Shown here piece after piece: positions 48,001 through 62,252 of a DNA stretch of 64,000 bases. The stretch covers positions 271,901-335,900 of the forward strand of contig QANU01076221.1 in the NCBI GenBank assembly GCA_003254905.1, in the 5' to 3' direction. The translations under genes and the position numbers were made by a program. Numbering within the stretch: the stretch's first letter is position 1; the number at the start of each line of letters is the position of its first letter. This stretch comes from Nissolia schottii. Taxonomy: Eukaryota; Streptophyta; Magnoliopsida; Fabales; Fabaceae. The notes under the pieces were generated by a model, which was not told where the DNA came from, made no database searches, and saw nothing but the letters and a program-made list of their open reading frames with translations.

Positions 48001-51000
48001 TCACATATTAATGGACCACTTCTTGTTCTCAATTTATATTATAATCTTAGTTTCTGGTGTCTTTATAGAAGCAAACAAAAATAACCCTTCTTTATTTTTT
48101 TTTGAAAATATCAAATTGAAGATAATCAAAACTAATTGTCCATCAATTCCCAATTGTTATTGTTTTATAACTATGCTTCTGTGTGTTCTATTCTTTCCCT
48201 GTCCCTAATGCATTTTTATATTTGGTCCTACGTGACTTTGTTTGGCTGACATCCCAGTCATTGTCCCACCCTTTTTTTTAATTATTAAATTAGTACATAA
48301 AGTATATATCTTTTGCTAATCGAGACACTTGGTTAACTTTTTCTTGGGCGGTTTTGAATACTTCTATTCTTTACTAATATCCTCCTATCATTTAAAATGA
48401 TCACAACTTATTAAATAACTAATACGAGTCATTATGGATAATTGCCAACCTAAGGTTACATGGTTACGTAGGAGAGGTTTTGATAAATAGAAAGAAAAAT
48501 AATTCACCCTCCTAATAAATATTCTTAAACATTATTTTAACATACGATTCTTTTAGAATAATAATTTGATTGAATAATAATTTAGAGAATATTTAGAAAA
48601 ATTGAAAAGTCCAAGTGTTATTAAGAATAATTATTCACCGACTTAAATTTTTAATAGATATAATTACTTGACATGATATCAAAATTTTTACAATCAAATT
48701 GTTTAACATACGATTCTTTTCCACTCTTATTTTTAGAGATTGTCCAAAATGTAAGTTAAATAAAAAAAATTACATAAAGAAGTGTGTTAAAGATATAAAA
48801 TTACTCCGGCGGTCAATCCACAGTTAAAAATGTTTTACCAAACAAGGAGATACCAATGAAAATGGGATTGTAGATGATTGGTTGGTCACTGCTCTGTCTT
48901 TCATTTTGTGTTGGACAAATAAACGGAAAAAGGCATAAAAAGATGGATCACTAGCTAGTTGGAGACACGAGTTTGCGCTTCTTTATGTGGTCTCTTTTTG
49001 TTACTTTTTTATTTTTATTATTTCACCTAACCATAGGGTATAGTAAATTTTGTGGGGGGAGGGGGAACGAGTTAAAAAATAAAAAAGATTCCTATGCAAA
49101 AGCTCTTATGAAATGTGCCCAACCCGTAATGCTTGTTAATCGTAGTAATTATTTTTCTTCTAATAGCCTCACTGCTTCCAATAAGTTTTTGAGATGAACT
49201 CTTCGGCGGGTTTTGATTGGTTTATGTATTCAAAATAATAATTTATAATGTATACAAACTTATACAAGTTATATAATGATTGGTTCGAAGGCTTATGATA
49301 ATATTCACATGTAAGAGATTCTCAACAAGGAGTAAAATTCACTCAAACATAGGCTATGATGATCATCTCGAAAACAACGTAGAAGGATGAGCAACTATTA
49401 AGCAAACATTTTTTTTCCTACAAAATATTAATCGATCCATATATCTGTACAGCTGGTCCACTCTGCTCTTTTGTGCTTATGTTTAGTGTTTCAAACTAGG
49501 TGCTCTTAGTCCGTTATCTACTTAAGGCATGCTTAATTTGGAGGCTATTGAATTATTAGTGTATGTAAAATTTTTAGTATGACGTTTTTTTATATTTTGT
49601 GTTGCTAGATATAATTTTAAAGTGGTTTTATTTGAATTGGTTTCTTTAAATAGTATAGGTGGAATACTTTTTCCTCTTTTATAAATCAAGGATCTTGTTT
49701 TATTGAGTATTTTGTAAGGAGATTTTAATTAGGTTTCACTCGTGTTTATTATTAATTAACACTACGAATCTAACCATTCAACCAGCAAAGATCTCATTTC
49801 CTTGGATTCCTCATTAAATTTTCAGCATAAACACTCAAGCTCTTTTTCGATATTTCAAGTTTTCCTTGATTCTTGAAGATCTTTTTGCTTATATTTTATC
49901 CTCTTACAATGTATCTTTATTTAATTTATAAGGGAAATTAGCTATCTTATAGCAAATACAATGAAACGAAGATTAATATTAATTAGTGTATAAATTCTCA
50001 TATGACTGACTATCAAGTAGTATTTATAATCTAATTAGCATATCACTAAATAAGCGAAACAATTTGTTTAGTGAAAAACATTCAACTAATGCAGATAAAT
50101 TAATAAAAAAGTTAGTAAAGAAAAAATAATCTTAGCATGAAAGTAAATAGTGCCGCTTTAGAATGAATGAAGCCAAAAGTAGTTTTGCCTCAATGCTGTC
50201 ATATTTTCACAAGAGAACAGAAATAGAGCAGTATATAAAAGTAGATAAAGATATGAAAAAAGGGGATATAGTTTGAGGATTTGCATGCTCAATCTTTGTC
50301 TCCATTGACCTAATTAATAATGCATAAAAGTGTATTAAGTGGACAAAAACAACCCTATTAAATCCTAGGACAATTGATTTGCTTATATAGTGTGTGCACA
50401 TTAGTTAGTACATTACATGAGAAATATAGAGACTTTCTTTGACTTATTTTGCTACAATCAAGGGGATTATGTAAAATGCTAATGCCCTTTCATGTTTGGG
50501 ATAGGGCATTAAGCTTAACTTTTAAAACAATTTAATTAGTAGTAGTCGTAAACATCCCAACAACGTATGTGACTTAGTACATACGTACACAACATTGATT
50601 AAGACTTCTAATGTGTTTGGTCATTTTCTTTGTAAATTTACTAGTAATTAGAGTGAAAAGGATAGCACATACTCTTAGCTCCCGCATTTCAGACAAAACC
50701 CGTTTCATATTTTACACAGAGTTTAATTTTATTTTTATTTTTATTTTTAAAAAAAAATCAGATTCATCAAATACTATTAGAGGAATAAGAAAACTTAAAA
50801 AAATTACTAAGAGGCATTACATTAAAAATATATATACTAAGAGGCATTTACCACTGTGGAGCATTTATAAATGGATCATTTGACCAGTGTAGTTTAAGAA
50901 ACAAGAGAAAGAAAAAGACATGCGAGCTTGTTCTGCGGGTTTGAGACATACAAATTCATATTTTCATAACAATTATCACATTAAATGCACCCGGATATAT

Positions 51001-51911
51001 TGAGCTATTTTGGCAAATAAGACACCTTTTTTTTTTTTTTTAAAAACGGGGAATAACAAAATTGCTACTTGTTGCGAAAACAACAACAACACATATTCAT
51101 GTGTGTTGAGAGGCCGGGGGGTGAGAAAGAGAAAAAGAGAAAGAAAAATAAAGGTAAAAAGTAAAAGTAATGATGAACTCTGAATTTCCTTTGTTACATA
51201 TATTTATTTATTATGAGACTATCTTGTTTGGCAAGTAGTAATGCTTAATTGCCAGACATATTAATTAATTTGTACCTTATTAGTAAAAAAATATATATAT
51301 GTATATGAAATTTATTTTGTAGCTAAGTTACCATACTACAATATAATATGTATGTCGTATTATCTTTAAAATATTTGTGCAAAAATATCACATCAACATC
51401 AACTTCTTCGATTTTGTATCTTTACAATATCCACATTTTGTTTGATTTGAGAACCCAATCTGAGTGCACCCCTCTCCTTAGATATGATTGAATGTAAGGA
51501 TATCTAAAATGGACCCAAAATCATGAAGAATCTGTGGTCGTGGTAATGACCAAAGAAGCCTACAAAGGGCAGACGCAAAAGTAAAGTAAAAACAACCTTA
51601 AATTGGTTCTCGTAGGAGTCTTTAGACATTAACATGTTCGAAATATTTGTGACATGACATCAATATTTTGTTATCCAAAATTAAGAAAAGATGTTGTTTT
51701 CGTAATTTTGAGAGATAAAATATTTAAGGTTTCTCTTAATAAGCGTGATACTTGATTTAAATTTTTATCCTCATCTTTGTGAGTGAGGAACCATACTATT
51801 TGTTATTCATTCAACAAACACAAATTATTGATGATAGTGATATTAATATATATGATGGTCAAAATATTAAAATTTATTTTAAGTTTACGCAAAAGGTGGT
51901 CTTTTAAAGTC

Positions 51912-51914
<3 letters not shown>

Positions 51915-51954
<40 letters not shown>
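51915..51954. repeat. (AT)20 microsatellite
   Basis: 40 bp of uninterrupted AT repeat in gene-free DNA. Confidence 0.95.
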
Positions 51955-51958
<4 letters not shown>

Positions 51959-54900
51959 TGTAATTTTTTTATATATTTAAAATATAAAAAAATTATATGG
52001 TTCACAATGAAATTTGAACCTAAAATTTTATGTATACTACCTAAAATCATCACTATTAGACTTATCCTCATGACTTATATTGATCAAAATTTGAATGCTA
52101 TAGATTAATTAACTTAAAATAGAATTGACGTCTCGAGAATTAAATTAAAATAATAAAAAATTGCAACGACCAAATTAATCATCAGAGGTTCTATTCGAGA
52201 GGAAAAAAGGACAAAAAGGTCTTTTCATTAGGATTTTGCAAGGATGGGGTGAAAAAAATGGGAATGCAATGGAAGGGCCATTTTTATTGTTAAGGTGGGC
52301 TGTGTTGTGTGCTCCACTTCACTATACAAAAATACAAAAGGCATATCAAAATGATTTGAGATTAGAATGATGATAGGGCGGAAAGGGTCACTGTGGTGAA
52401 GAGAAATGAGGGATTAATAAAGCCCACAAATGGGACAAATAAGTATGAGAATCTTGACTTATGCCAACTACCAATTAACAAACGTGCAAATGAATCGATT
52501 TCCCAATATAACCCCTTTTGGATTTTCCCCCTTTCAACGAAATCGCTTTAATATAGAAAATCCGTCTTTTCTTTTTTTAATTCAATTTTGATCGATCGTC
52601 AATGTATATTTTTTCATATGATTAATTATCTAATCGTGTATTGTCCTACTATTATAAAATATTGAATTTGATTTCTTTAAAATGTACTCCTTTAAAGATA
52701 AAGTAATTTCAACAGTGATATTTTTTTATCTTATTTTCTAAAATGAGGGATTTTATCTCAAGAGATCATTGTCGAAACATATTTAACTTTAAGAATAAAT
52801 ATTTACTCTGATACACATTAAATCATAATTTATTTTGTACCAAACATTTTTTTTAGGTCTCTACAGTCTGAAACATACAAACGAAATTTAGGTTGAGTTA
52901 CGTTTTAATATAATTTTTACTATTAAATTACGATTTAAACAGAATTTTTTTTATTGTTTTTTAAAATAAACTATAATTTGTTAAATAGAAAAAGAAACAC
53001 GGCCAAAGTTGCGAGATCTCAAATCTCTCAAATCAGTATTGATAACTAAGGTCCTACATTCCCGTTGATAACGGGTTACCACACGTACCTCTTTCCAAAG
53101 CATGCAAGCCATCATGCCCAAGAACCAATCATATGTGCCTTTTTGATAAGGTTATCAATCTTTGGTTATTTTTAGGGCTCTTTAATCGGTGTTTAAGAAA
53201 AATTTGAAGTTGAATATTATACATATATGATACATATATGAGAAAGGGGTCATGAGTTGAGAATGATGCAAGACTTGACACACTTACACATTTTCAATAA
53301 CCTTTTTATTAATTTTTGTTAATAATCCAATTGTTAAATTATAACTACATACATTTCTTGTTGATTATTTGTGTCAAATTTTAGGAAAATTGGAAATAGC
53401 TAATAGATTTTATTTGCATACGTTTAGGGATTATATATTATAATAATTTTGGTGTGTATATAAAAGTGTATTAAATGATTTCGGATTAATGTGAATTTTA
53501 TTGTAAATATGACCTGTAACATATGGATTTTTAATTTGATGTTAAGTTTTATAAAACATTTTGTTCAAAGAAAAGTTATTCAATGCTATAAGAAGGGTGT
53601 GTTAAACTTAAAACAATATGAATTGAGCATCTCCATATGTGCGTGGAAAAACTCATTAGATTTATAATGCGGTGGTTTATAATTAGTTTTGGAGTCTTAA
53701 AAATGAAGAAATTTCACTTTTGTTAAAACTTAATTAAAATTACTTCTAATTGTCCAAACAAAAAAAAAAGAATTAATTCTAAACATATCTCACTTAAAAA
53801 TGCATCAATTAGTTTTATTTATAGGGCGAAATCTTTACTAGTTACTACATTCTTCTCAACAGGTTTGATGTGTCTTAAATAAAATTATTGCAATATTCTT
53901 GAAGAATCAGTCCGATTGCGAATTAATCAGTTACATACAACTGTTAGCCATAATAGCCACATATACTCCTCTTATCTTTTGCTTTTTCTGTGTTTACTGC
54001 TATATATATCCACTATCCATATCCATTTAATATTCTCCATCCAAATCCATATTAATACGATTAAGGTCCAGACTAATAGGAATTTGCGATGCTTTTCACA
54101 TGTCATTATAGTTGTACTCCAATTTGGAACATCAGCAGTAGCGATCAGCATAAATTTCAACCGGACAATTTGATTTAGACATCTGTTTATGGCCCAAAAA
54201 ACAATCTATGGATAAGGCCCAAAGCATATGCACTCGTACCTTGAGGAGGATTGATATTAGTGACGGGACAATTGAATTTAATTTCTATCACTAATTTAAT
54301 ATGCGGCAACTATTAATTGATAATTGATTTTATTCTTTAGTAATTTATAGGGTTTGATCTATTTAAGACATGATTGGTGCTTACTAGCATATTTATGATT
54401 ATCCAAATGCGCATCATATATACATATATTCTCAACTTTGTAATACTCATGATTGGTGCGTACTAGCATAATGTTAATATGGCATTATTATTAACATTTA
54501 AATGAAAGTGTGTCTTGTTACTTCATTTTAAAGATTACTTTTTGACTATATTTTTTCACTTGTAATATTATTGATAAGTGAATAGTGCATGCCACATTAT
54601 TTATATGTATTAATATGCCGCGAAATACTGTGAGATAAGAGGATAAAACATGCTCTTACAACATATTTAATAATGAAGAAAAAAAATGAAGGAAAAAAAA
54701 ATAGAACAGATGATTTTAGAAAATATTATTGTAAATTGCCTATTTTATTTTAGTACATGAACAAGGTATTTACGGGTGTAAGTGTGGTGTAAGTGTGGTG
54801 ACTAATCTTTTGTTAGCTTATAAGCAGGATATCTTTTAAGAGTGGGACACTGCCCTATAGATTTAGTTTTGCTCTATACTTAAAATTAGAGATCAAACAT

Positions 54901-57123
54901 CTAACATTTGGTTAAGGGGATGAACCCCTTCCGCTTAAATGCATACTCAAGTTTCTTAGATCAAGGGCGCAATTGATGGCTTACTTTTCTCTCTTGTGTA
55001 GCTTTAGCTTTAGAGCTGCTTTGGTAATGTGTTGTAGGATGCGTGCATGGTTTGGTAGCTATAATGTGTGTGTCAAATACTACTAATTATTAGTTGAATA
55101 AAATCTCTATGTGTAATAAAATTAAGTAAGCGTATTATCGTTTTTTTTTTGTCCTCTTCTTTCGGCTTCATATCATATATCAAACTAAAAGTGTAACTTA
55201 CGAGGTGCGTTGCGGTGGTATTTTACTTTATTTTTTAATTATGTGATTAGGGTCCGATCTTCACTCATGAAAATAATATATATATATATATATATATCAT
55301 ATTCAACATTTTATTGCTTTGTATGAACTTAGTTATTACGAGAAAATTAATCATTATTACTAATAATGAATACTTTCAGTGGAAAAAAATAAAAACGTAA
55401 TCTAATTCTTTTAAGTTTATCTCATCATCGTTGACAGTTCTAGCTAAGATAAGTATAAAAGAAGAAAAAAGAAAGAACAAATTAACACTTGAACATGTAC
55501 AAATAATATCACTAACAACAAGGTAAATAAATGTGTATGATTAGTTTTTTTTTTTTAGGGCAGAGTAGGGATCCCCATTGCTCAAAACAAAAGGGCAAAA
55601 AATATGATGGTCCATCATTGTGTCTAGAGCAGTGTGGATTCATTCATCTTCTACTTATAAAAGTCAGAATGGCAAAACCCTGCAGCTTTTTCTTTTTATC
55701 TATCCCTTTTTTCCTCTCTTTATTCTTGTTTGACTTTCTTACTCTAGATATATAATAACTGCTAGTAGCAGTAGTATGTATGTGCATTATATTCTCAACT
55801 TGCACTATACATATTGTGGTGAATAGCATCATTTGGAACATATACCCCCACACATCACTAAGTCAAGGAGACACCATTCATGATCACAATAATCCACCAT
55901 CCAAACGCATCCCTTATTTATCACATGTTTGTACCTTGCATAATGCGGACACTTATTACATTCGGATAAACAATGTCACACAAATAAAAATAATTAATTT
56001 TATTATTCGCTCATTTAAAAATTATACATGTAAAAAGATTTAATTAATTGATAGTGTATATTTTTTTAATTATTGTGAGTATAAAACAACTAGATTTTTA
56101 TTTATTAATATAGTTATGTTGAGTGATAGACGTATTAGAGTAGGATACGTCTTCATGAGCCATGGATAATGTTTTAAGCAACAAACATAATTATTAAAGA
56201 ATTAGCGGTGTTTTGTAGAGACGAGAAGAGGAGCCACACGTTCAGACCAGTGAGTGTGTGTTCATACTTGCGATTGTGAGCATTTTTTTGTTCCCTTCAA
56301 AAGTAATAAACCTAAAGGCCTAGGTTAATGGTATCTTTAATAAGCTTATTAAGATAATAAGAATATGTTTAATAAGCTTATGATGCAACGCAAAATGATT
56401 CGGGTGAGAGTTTAAAAAAAAATCACTTATATAACGTGTTTACCACCTGACACTCTTCGAGATTATGAACGTTGCTTCTTAATACACATCCTTTAAGTCA
56501 TGTAAATTCTATTTGATTAATGTTTTAATTTCTTTTTTTTAATTTCTGTATTTTTTTCTTTTAAAGATTTTGTGAATGAAATGGTGAAATTCTAATTCTT
56601 TTTTTCATTCACTAATTTTGGTAAATCAGTGGCACTGAGGTCTGAACTTCATGTATATTATAAAAACTCATCACTTGACTATGCTTATCTTATTTTCATA
56701 CTACCCTTCCTAAGTTGTTTCAATATTTCTTGTTTCCTTTTACCATCATTTTCTTTTTTTAGTCAGCAGATCTGATTTCAAAAACTAAAACTGGACTAAT
56801 CGTCCTTTTCAAAAGGACTTTTATTTTTTCTCCTCATTGTCGCTTTTAACTGGATAAAGCAGTTTTGACCCAAAAATAACAAGATAAACCAGTTAGTATT
56901 TAGTTTGTTTTTTAAAAGTCCAATAGCTCCACAGATACCCGCTTTTTAAATTGCTGACTTGATGCACAGGCCCATTTTAAGATTAGCTTCTTAGGCTCTT
57001 GGGTATGGCCAAAAATATTTACTGGGTCTTATTTAATTAATTCTAGGCCCCATATTTGAGTTAGGGCCCAATATAAATGAACTGAACCTGATGAAGGCAG
57101 CACGGTATAAGAACAAATACGTT

Positions 57124-57214
57124 ATTAGGATCACTCAAAAGACGTTGGCACAGAGGTGGGCCCTATGATGTGTGAGGAGCAATAAGGTGATTGAACCTTT
57201 TGAGTAATCCTAAT
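57124..57214. repeat. Imperfect hairpin, 18-base stem
   Basis: ATTAGGATCACTCAAAAG (57124-57141) pairs with its inverse at 57197-57214 with one mismatch; the loop is 55 bases. It may be a small foldback element; a small-RNA precursor is possible but unsupported. Confidence 0.5.
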
Positions 57215-58857
57215 TGAATAGTATCACGGTACATGTATTTTACTATGTAACAATGACTAAAATCATAACCGAAGGTATATGGATCAAATGCACCAAAATT
57301 AAATGTAAACAAAATGTATGTATCACATTGTGACCGGCCAGGGCAACATTACTCTAAATTACTATATAAGTAATGTACTATGTTGGGGGCATCTATCATA
57401 TGTCTACACTTTGCCAAGCACACATTAATGTGGCATGCATACACGGGACGAAGATCTGAACTTGCTGTGATGTGGTGCTATCTGATTGCGGAATAGAAAA
57501 CAAACGTATACATCTGTCACAATAAGGCATAGACTCATAGCACTCATCATCATGTCAAATATCATTTTATATCACAACTTTTATGTTATCACAGGGTCAC
57601 ACATCCTTTTCATTTTGTAAACATGCATATACAAAAATATTAAATAAAAAAAAATGGAACTTTGGGCATTATTATATCATGATCAATATATTATTATGTT
57701 TGGTTATGCTACCGAAGCAAATCATGATGATTGAATCCCCTAAAAATATATACAAAAATGATCACTGAATAATATATGATCTTCTCCCATTTTAATGTCG
57801 GTGAAGACTGAAGAAAGAATCTTTCGGCTTGTGAAAACGTAACGATTAGGAGAACTACACCTAGTTATAGTTATTGGAGTGAGCTAGTTTGAATTCTTAA
57901 AAGTTTTTCTTTTTTAATTTAGATAGTCTCCCCAGTATAAAATTCATTGCAGAAAAATTACACAATAATTCAATGTGCATGTACAGAATGACAAAAAAAT
58001 AAAGTACCCAAAAATATCCAGTAAAATATTAAAAACACTTAATTAGTGGTCACTGAACTTTGATCTTTCTGACTATTGACTAGACATACTTAAACCAGAG
58101 TCTGTGGAAAGGAGAGTCAATTCAAAGTAGGATATCTTTGGATTGGATAAACAGTTAATTGGTTGAAAATGATATCCCTAACGAATTTGATGTGCCAAGT
58201 TGACGTGCCTAATCTCATCCCACAAGAGGGATCATATAAAAATGAACAATGTTATATATAGACAGTGATTTTAAATAACTCTAAAACAATCACATTCATA
58301 AAGATATAGGGTTTATAATAAATTTTATTATATTAAATCATACATATTTGTAAATATAATTGTCTTAAAGTTTTTAATATAATTATCATATTATCATTTC
58401 TATATAAAAAATAGGTCATGGAGAAATTAGGCACTTCCACACTTTAATTAGTACAAATTGAAGTCCTTTGGACATGCATTTCAATAATCTTGATAAGCTT
58501 CTAAATTAGGTCACTGCTATATATATATATATCATCTCTACTGTGTGCATATCAAGGATTAAAGGAATTGGACATGAATTATGCCGTGCTCTATGAATCA
58601 ATATTCTTCTTCTCATGTTTTTCAATATTGGTAATGTTAAACATCGTGGAAAAATTGATAAATGGGACACCAAAAATCTAGGAGAAAGATAGATAACAGA
58701 GAAATAACAATTGTATTATCTGAGAGTTGTTGTGTTTCTTTACATAGGAGGCTGGGCCTATTTATAGGATGAAGACTCAACGGCCAAAAATAAATTACAA
58801 TCAATTTAAAAGATTATAATTAAATCAAATCAATCAAATCAAATCATTTACAATCAC

Positions 58858-59122
58858 TAATACACACTAAAGAAAATAAATAGCGCGCCAACACGATGCT
58901 GCTTGCGTTTCTGTTTTCAGTTAGTGCGCTTCTTTCCCTTTTTCCTTTTCTGTTTTGTAACAGAATTAGTTATGGGAATCATTACCGTGTGCCATCATGT
59001 ATAAGGCATAGGGTAGTCCTTCTCCTCACTATATGTACCCAACTGTTACTACAGTAATATATAACGAATTCATTTTTCCCTTACTCGAATACCTTCATTT
59101 CCACTCTTGCACTTTCTCGTGA
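58858..59122 (+). repeat. 5' LTR
   Basis: 265 bp from TAATACACAC to TTTCTCGTGA. It would carry the element's promoter; CACTATATGTACC near 59025-59037 is a possible TATA region. Nearly identical to 63635-63899. Confidence 0.95.
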
Positions 59123-59134
59123 TGGTATCACAGC
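59123..59134 (+). other. Primer binding site, initiator tRNA-Met
   Basis: TGGTATCACAGC directly follows the 5' LTR and matches the complement of the initiator methionine tRNA 3' end (TGGTATCAGAGC) at 11 of 12 bases. Confidence 0.85.
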
Positions 59135-59167
59135 TCTGATCATCAGAGCTCTGCTGCGCACTCAACC

Positions 59168-60187
59168 ATGGTTCGGCAACACGGAAACAGAGGGAACACG
59201 GTTGCAGGAAGCTCAACGTTAGAAGCTTCGAGCAGCAACAATGGTGATCCTGCTCTGAATCCGGTGAGCCCATACTACTTACAGCCTAGCGAGAATCCTT
59301 CTCTCATCATTGTTCCAGCGCTCCTCACTAGTTCGAATTACCATCGCTGGAGCCGATCTATGAAGCGAGCTATGATCGCTAAGAATAAGTTCAAATTCTT
59401 GAACGGAGAAATTGATAAACCAGACGAGTTCCATCCGCTTTATGAAGCATAGGAGAGGTGTAACACGATGATCCATTCCTGGATCATGAATTCCGTGTCT
59501 CCAGCCATTGCTAGAAGCATCGATGGAATTGATGAAGCTGCCGCGGTTTGGAGAGATCTCAGGGAGAGGTTCGCGCAGAGCGAATTTCTAAGGATCGCCA
59601 AACTTCAACAAGAACTGTACACGTTGCATCAAGGCAACATGACTGTAAGTGAATTCTTCACTGAACTGAAAACTCTCTGGGAAGAACTGGAGAATTATAG
59701 GCCGTTTTTAGATTGTACCTGTGCTATTAAGTGTTCGTGTGCTGCTGCTACTAGGAATAATCGTGCTCACAGAGAGCAGGATTATGTCCTGAGGTTCTTA
59801 ACTAGATTGGATGATAGATTTGGTGCTGTGAGGTCACAAATCCTGATGCAAGATGCAATTCCTAGCTTAAATAGAGTATTCACTCTAGTTGCACAGCAGG
59901 AACGTGAACTAGATGGTGAATTAGATGATGAGGGAAAGGTGCAGATTAATGCTGCTGCTAGCAAAACTGCTAGTTCTAAAATCAAAAACAATGGTAAATC
60001 CTGCACAAATTGTGGAAAGCAAGGCCACACCTATGAAGAGTGTTACAGAATCATAGGTTACCCTGCACATTGGAAGTCTAAAGGTTCCTCAGCTAATTCA
60101 GCAACAACAGGAGACTCAGATTCAAAGGAAGAAACTGAAGCTGCACAGAAGCAGCAGAATCCTGGACTTGGATTCACGCAAGAATAG
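59168..60187 (+). pseudogene. copia gag, broken
   Basis: The capsid/nucleocapsid part of the polyprotein. It opens at ATG 59168, is cut by TAG at 59450-59452, and resumes in the same frame at 59468. It includes LLTSSNYHRWSRSMKRAM and a CX2CX4HX4C zinc knuckle (CTNCGKQGHTYEEC) at about 60000-60042, which would bind element RNA. A second in-frame TAG stands at 60185-60187. Confidence 0.9.
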
Positions 60188-60796
60188 TATCAGAGTATAC
60201 TGGCACTGATTCAGCAAAAGGATGTAGCTCAACCAAGAAAAGTTGCTCGTGTCTCTCAAGTGAGCATTAACCATTTACCTGAGAATTTGGAGGTAACAGG
60301 TATGAAACATGTTTCATTAGTGGCAGCTTTATGTAATTCACTGAATGCTTGGATATTTGACACAGGAGCAACAAATCACATTTGCTCTGTGTTTTCATGG
60401 TTCAATAACTGCCAGAAAATTAAACCAATAGAGATAAAACTCCCTAATGGTTCTAGTATTATGGCTGAATATTCTGGTGTTGTGACTTTCAACTCAGGAT
60501 TGAGTTTGAATGATGTACTGTTTGTAGCAGATTTTAAGGTGAACTTGATTTCCATTTCGAGACTTACTGCTGCTAAGCATTACTCACTCACATTTTTGCA
60601 TGATAAATGTGAAATTCAGGATGTGAACAGCATGAGGACGATTGGTTCTGGTAGGCAAATTGGTGGCTTGTATTACTTGGTTACAAGGAGCTCAAGGCCA
60701 AGCACTGCAGCATCAACCCCAGCACTAGTGACAGGTTATCTTGCTGGTCTCACTGCAACTAACACAGCTGAAAGGATACCTGAAGGACATCTGTGA
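60188..60796 (+). pseudogene. copia aspartic protease region, broken
   Basis: Continues in frame from gag. The protease active site FDTGATNH lies near 60355-60378. It would cut the polyprotein. Ends at an in-frame TGA (60794-60796) just before the integrase zinc finger. Confidence 0.88.
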
Positions 60797-61699
60797 CACT
60801 ATAGATTGGGGCATCCCTCCCCAGCTAGGATGTCCATTATGAATAGATTGTTTCCATTTGTAAATAAGAGTGATTGTTCACCATGTGATATATGTCACTT
60901 TGTTAGACAGAAATGCTTACCTTACACTGTTAGTAATTCAAAAGCTGAATACAAATTTGAGATAATCCATATGGATATTTGGGGGCCATTTTCAATACAT
61001 GGCTATCATGGACATAGATACTTCCTTACTGCAGTTGATGATTTTAGCCGGTTTACTTGGACTTTCATGTTGAAAAGAAAGGCTGAGGTCATGAGTAGCA
61101 TCAGAAAATTTGTGACATTCATCCTAACACAATTCAATACTAAAATCAAAACCATCCGTAGTGACAATGGAGTTGAGTTTAACATGCCTAATTTCTATGA
61201 TTCCTTGGGGATTGTTCACCAAACCTCTTGTAGAGAGACCCCTCAACAAAATGCTAGAGTTAAGAGAAAGCACCAACATATACTTAATGTGGCTAGGGCC
61301 TTGTTATTCCAGTCAAAACTGCCAAAGAAATTCTGGTCATATGCAGTGTTGCATGCTACCTATCTCATCAATAGGGTTAGCACACCCTTGCTAGAAAATA
61401 AATCCCCTTATCAGGTTCTCTATGTAGCAGAACCTGATCTCAGCATGGTCAGGACATTCAGTGGACTGTGTTATGCCTCCACACTTGCTACAGGCAGAAC
61501 CAAGTTTGACCCTAGGGCTGATAAGTGTGTGTTCATAGGTTTTAAGCCAAGGGTAAAAGGCTTTGTTCTTTTCAACCTTAAGTCAAGAACCATCCAAGTA
61601 TCCAGGAATGTGAGGTTCTATGACCATATACTCCCTTACTCAAGCTCTCTTGACTTACCTAGTGCCTGCCCTACAGCCCCTATGCAGTTAGCAATATGA
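60797..61699 (+). pseudogene. copia integrase, catalytic Glu changed
   Basis: The HHCC zinc finger (HYRLGH ... CSPCDIC) is followed by the catalytic core: HMDIWGPF and IRSDNGVEF carry the two Asp residues. The Glu expected in the QQN-V-ERKH block reads Lys (NARVKRKHQH, near 61252-61281), so the DDE triad is incomplete. The frame closes at 61699 after a shift; the downstream linker (61731-62252) is in another frame. Confidence 0.88.
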
Positions 61700-61730
61700 A
61701 CCCAATTACCTCTCTGACACTCATCCTTCC

Positions 61731-62252
61731 ATGATCACAACCCAGCCTATACACACTGCAACCTCACAGCCCAGCCCTGACCACCCTGACCACCCTGAGA
61801 CATCCACAAATTCAGATGTACCCCTGACCACAGACCAATTGCACACAGCTCCAACACAAACTTCAGCACCTGCCATTCAGCAACCATTCAATGAAGTGAG
61901 GGTTTCCACCAGAGTCAGAAGGCAGCCGATGTACTTGCAAGATTACAAGTGTAACCAAGTCAATGCAGCACCTAGCCTGCCAGCACCAGTTCCCCTATGC
62001 TGTAAGTATCCTCTTACCAATTACATATCTTATGATGGTCTGGCACCTCCTTTTTTGAGATTTCTGGCTGCAATTGATACTAATGATGAACCAAGAAATT
62101 TTGCTAAGGCAAATAAGCATGAGCACTGGAGACAGGCTATGCAGGCAGAATTAGAAGCCCTTGACCAGAACAGGACTTGGCTCATCACTGATCTGCCACC
62201 AAATTTTATTCCCATTGGCAACAAATGGATGTACAAGATAAAAGAAAGGTAG
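61731..62252 (+). pseudogene. copia linker between integrase and RT
   Basis: A Pro/Thr/His-rich linker, then the N-terminal part of the RT domain (EHWRQAMQAELEAL, TWLITDLPP, GNKWMYKIK). A frameshift near 62240 moves the rest of RT to another frame. Confidence 0.8.

Larger units (their letters stand above)
45001..58857. other. 13.9-kb stretch without recognisable genes
   Basis: AT-rich throughout, with only short stop-bounded frames lacking known motifs. It holds (AT)20 at 51915-51954, (AT)11 at 55276-55297, poly-A/poly-T runs, a 23-bp direct repeat (CATGATTGGTGC-TACTAGCA at 54368 and again near 54448), and an 18-base-stem hairpin at 57124-57214. At 58690-58852, TATTTATAGG and a T/A-rich tail resemble the inside of an older LTR into which the copia element may have inserted. 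No tRNA, rRNA or known miRNA was recognised. Confidence 0.5.

Noticed and set aside
53916..54173. 85-residue frame with a hydrophobic stretch
   Set aside because: A faint likeness to a plant membrane-protein fragment at its end, too weak to support a gene or pseudogene.
45001..58857. Hidden tRNA or known miRNA in the gene-free stretch
   Set aside because: A read-through for common plant miRNA sequences and tRNA A/B boxes found nothing convincing; a covariance-model scan would be decisive.
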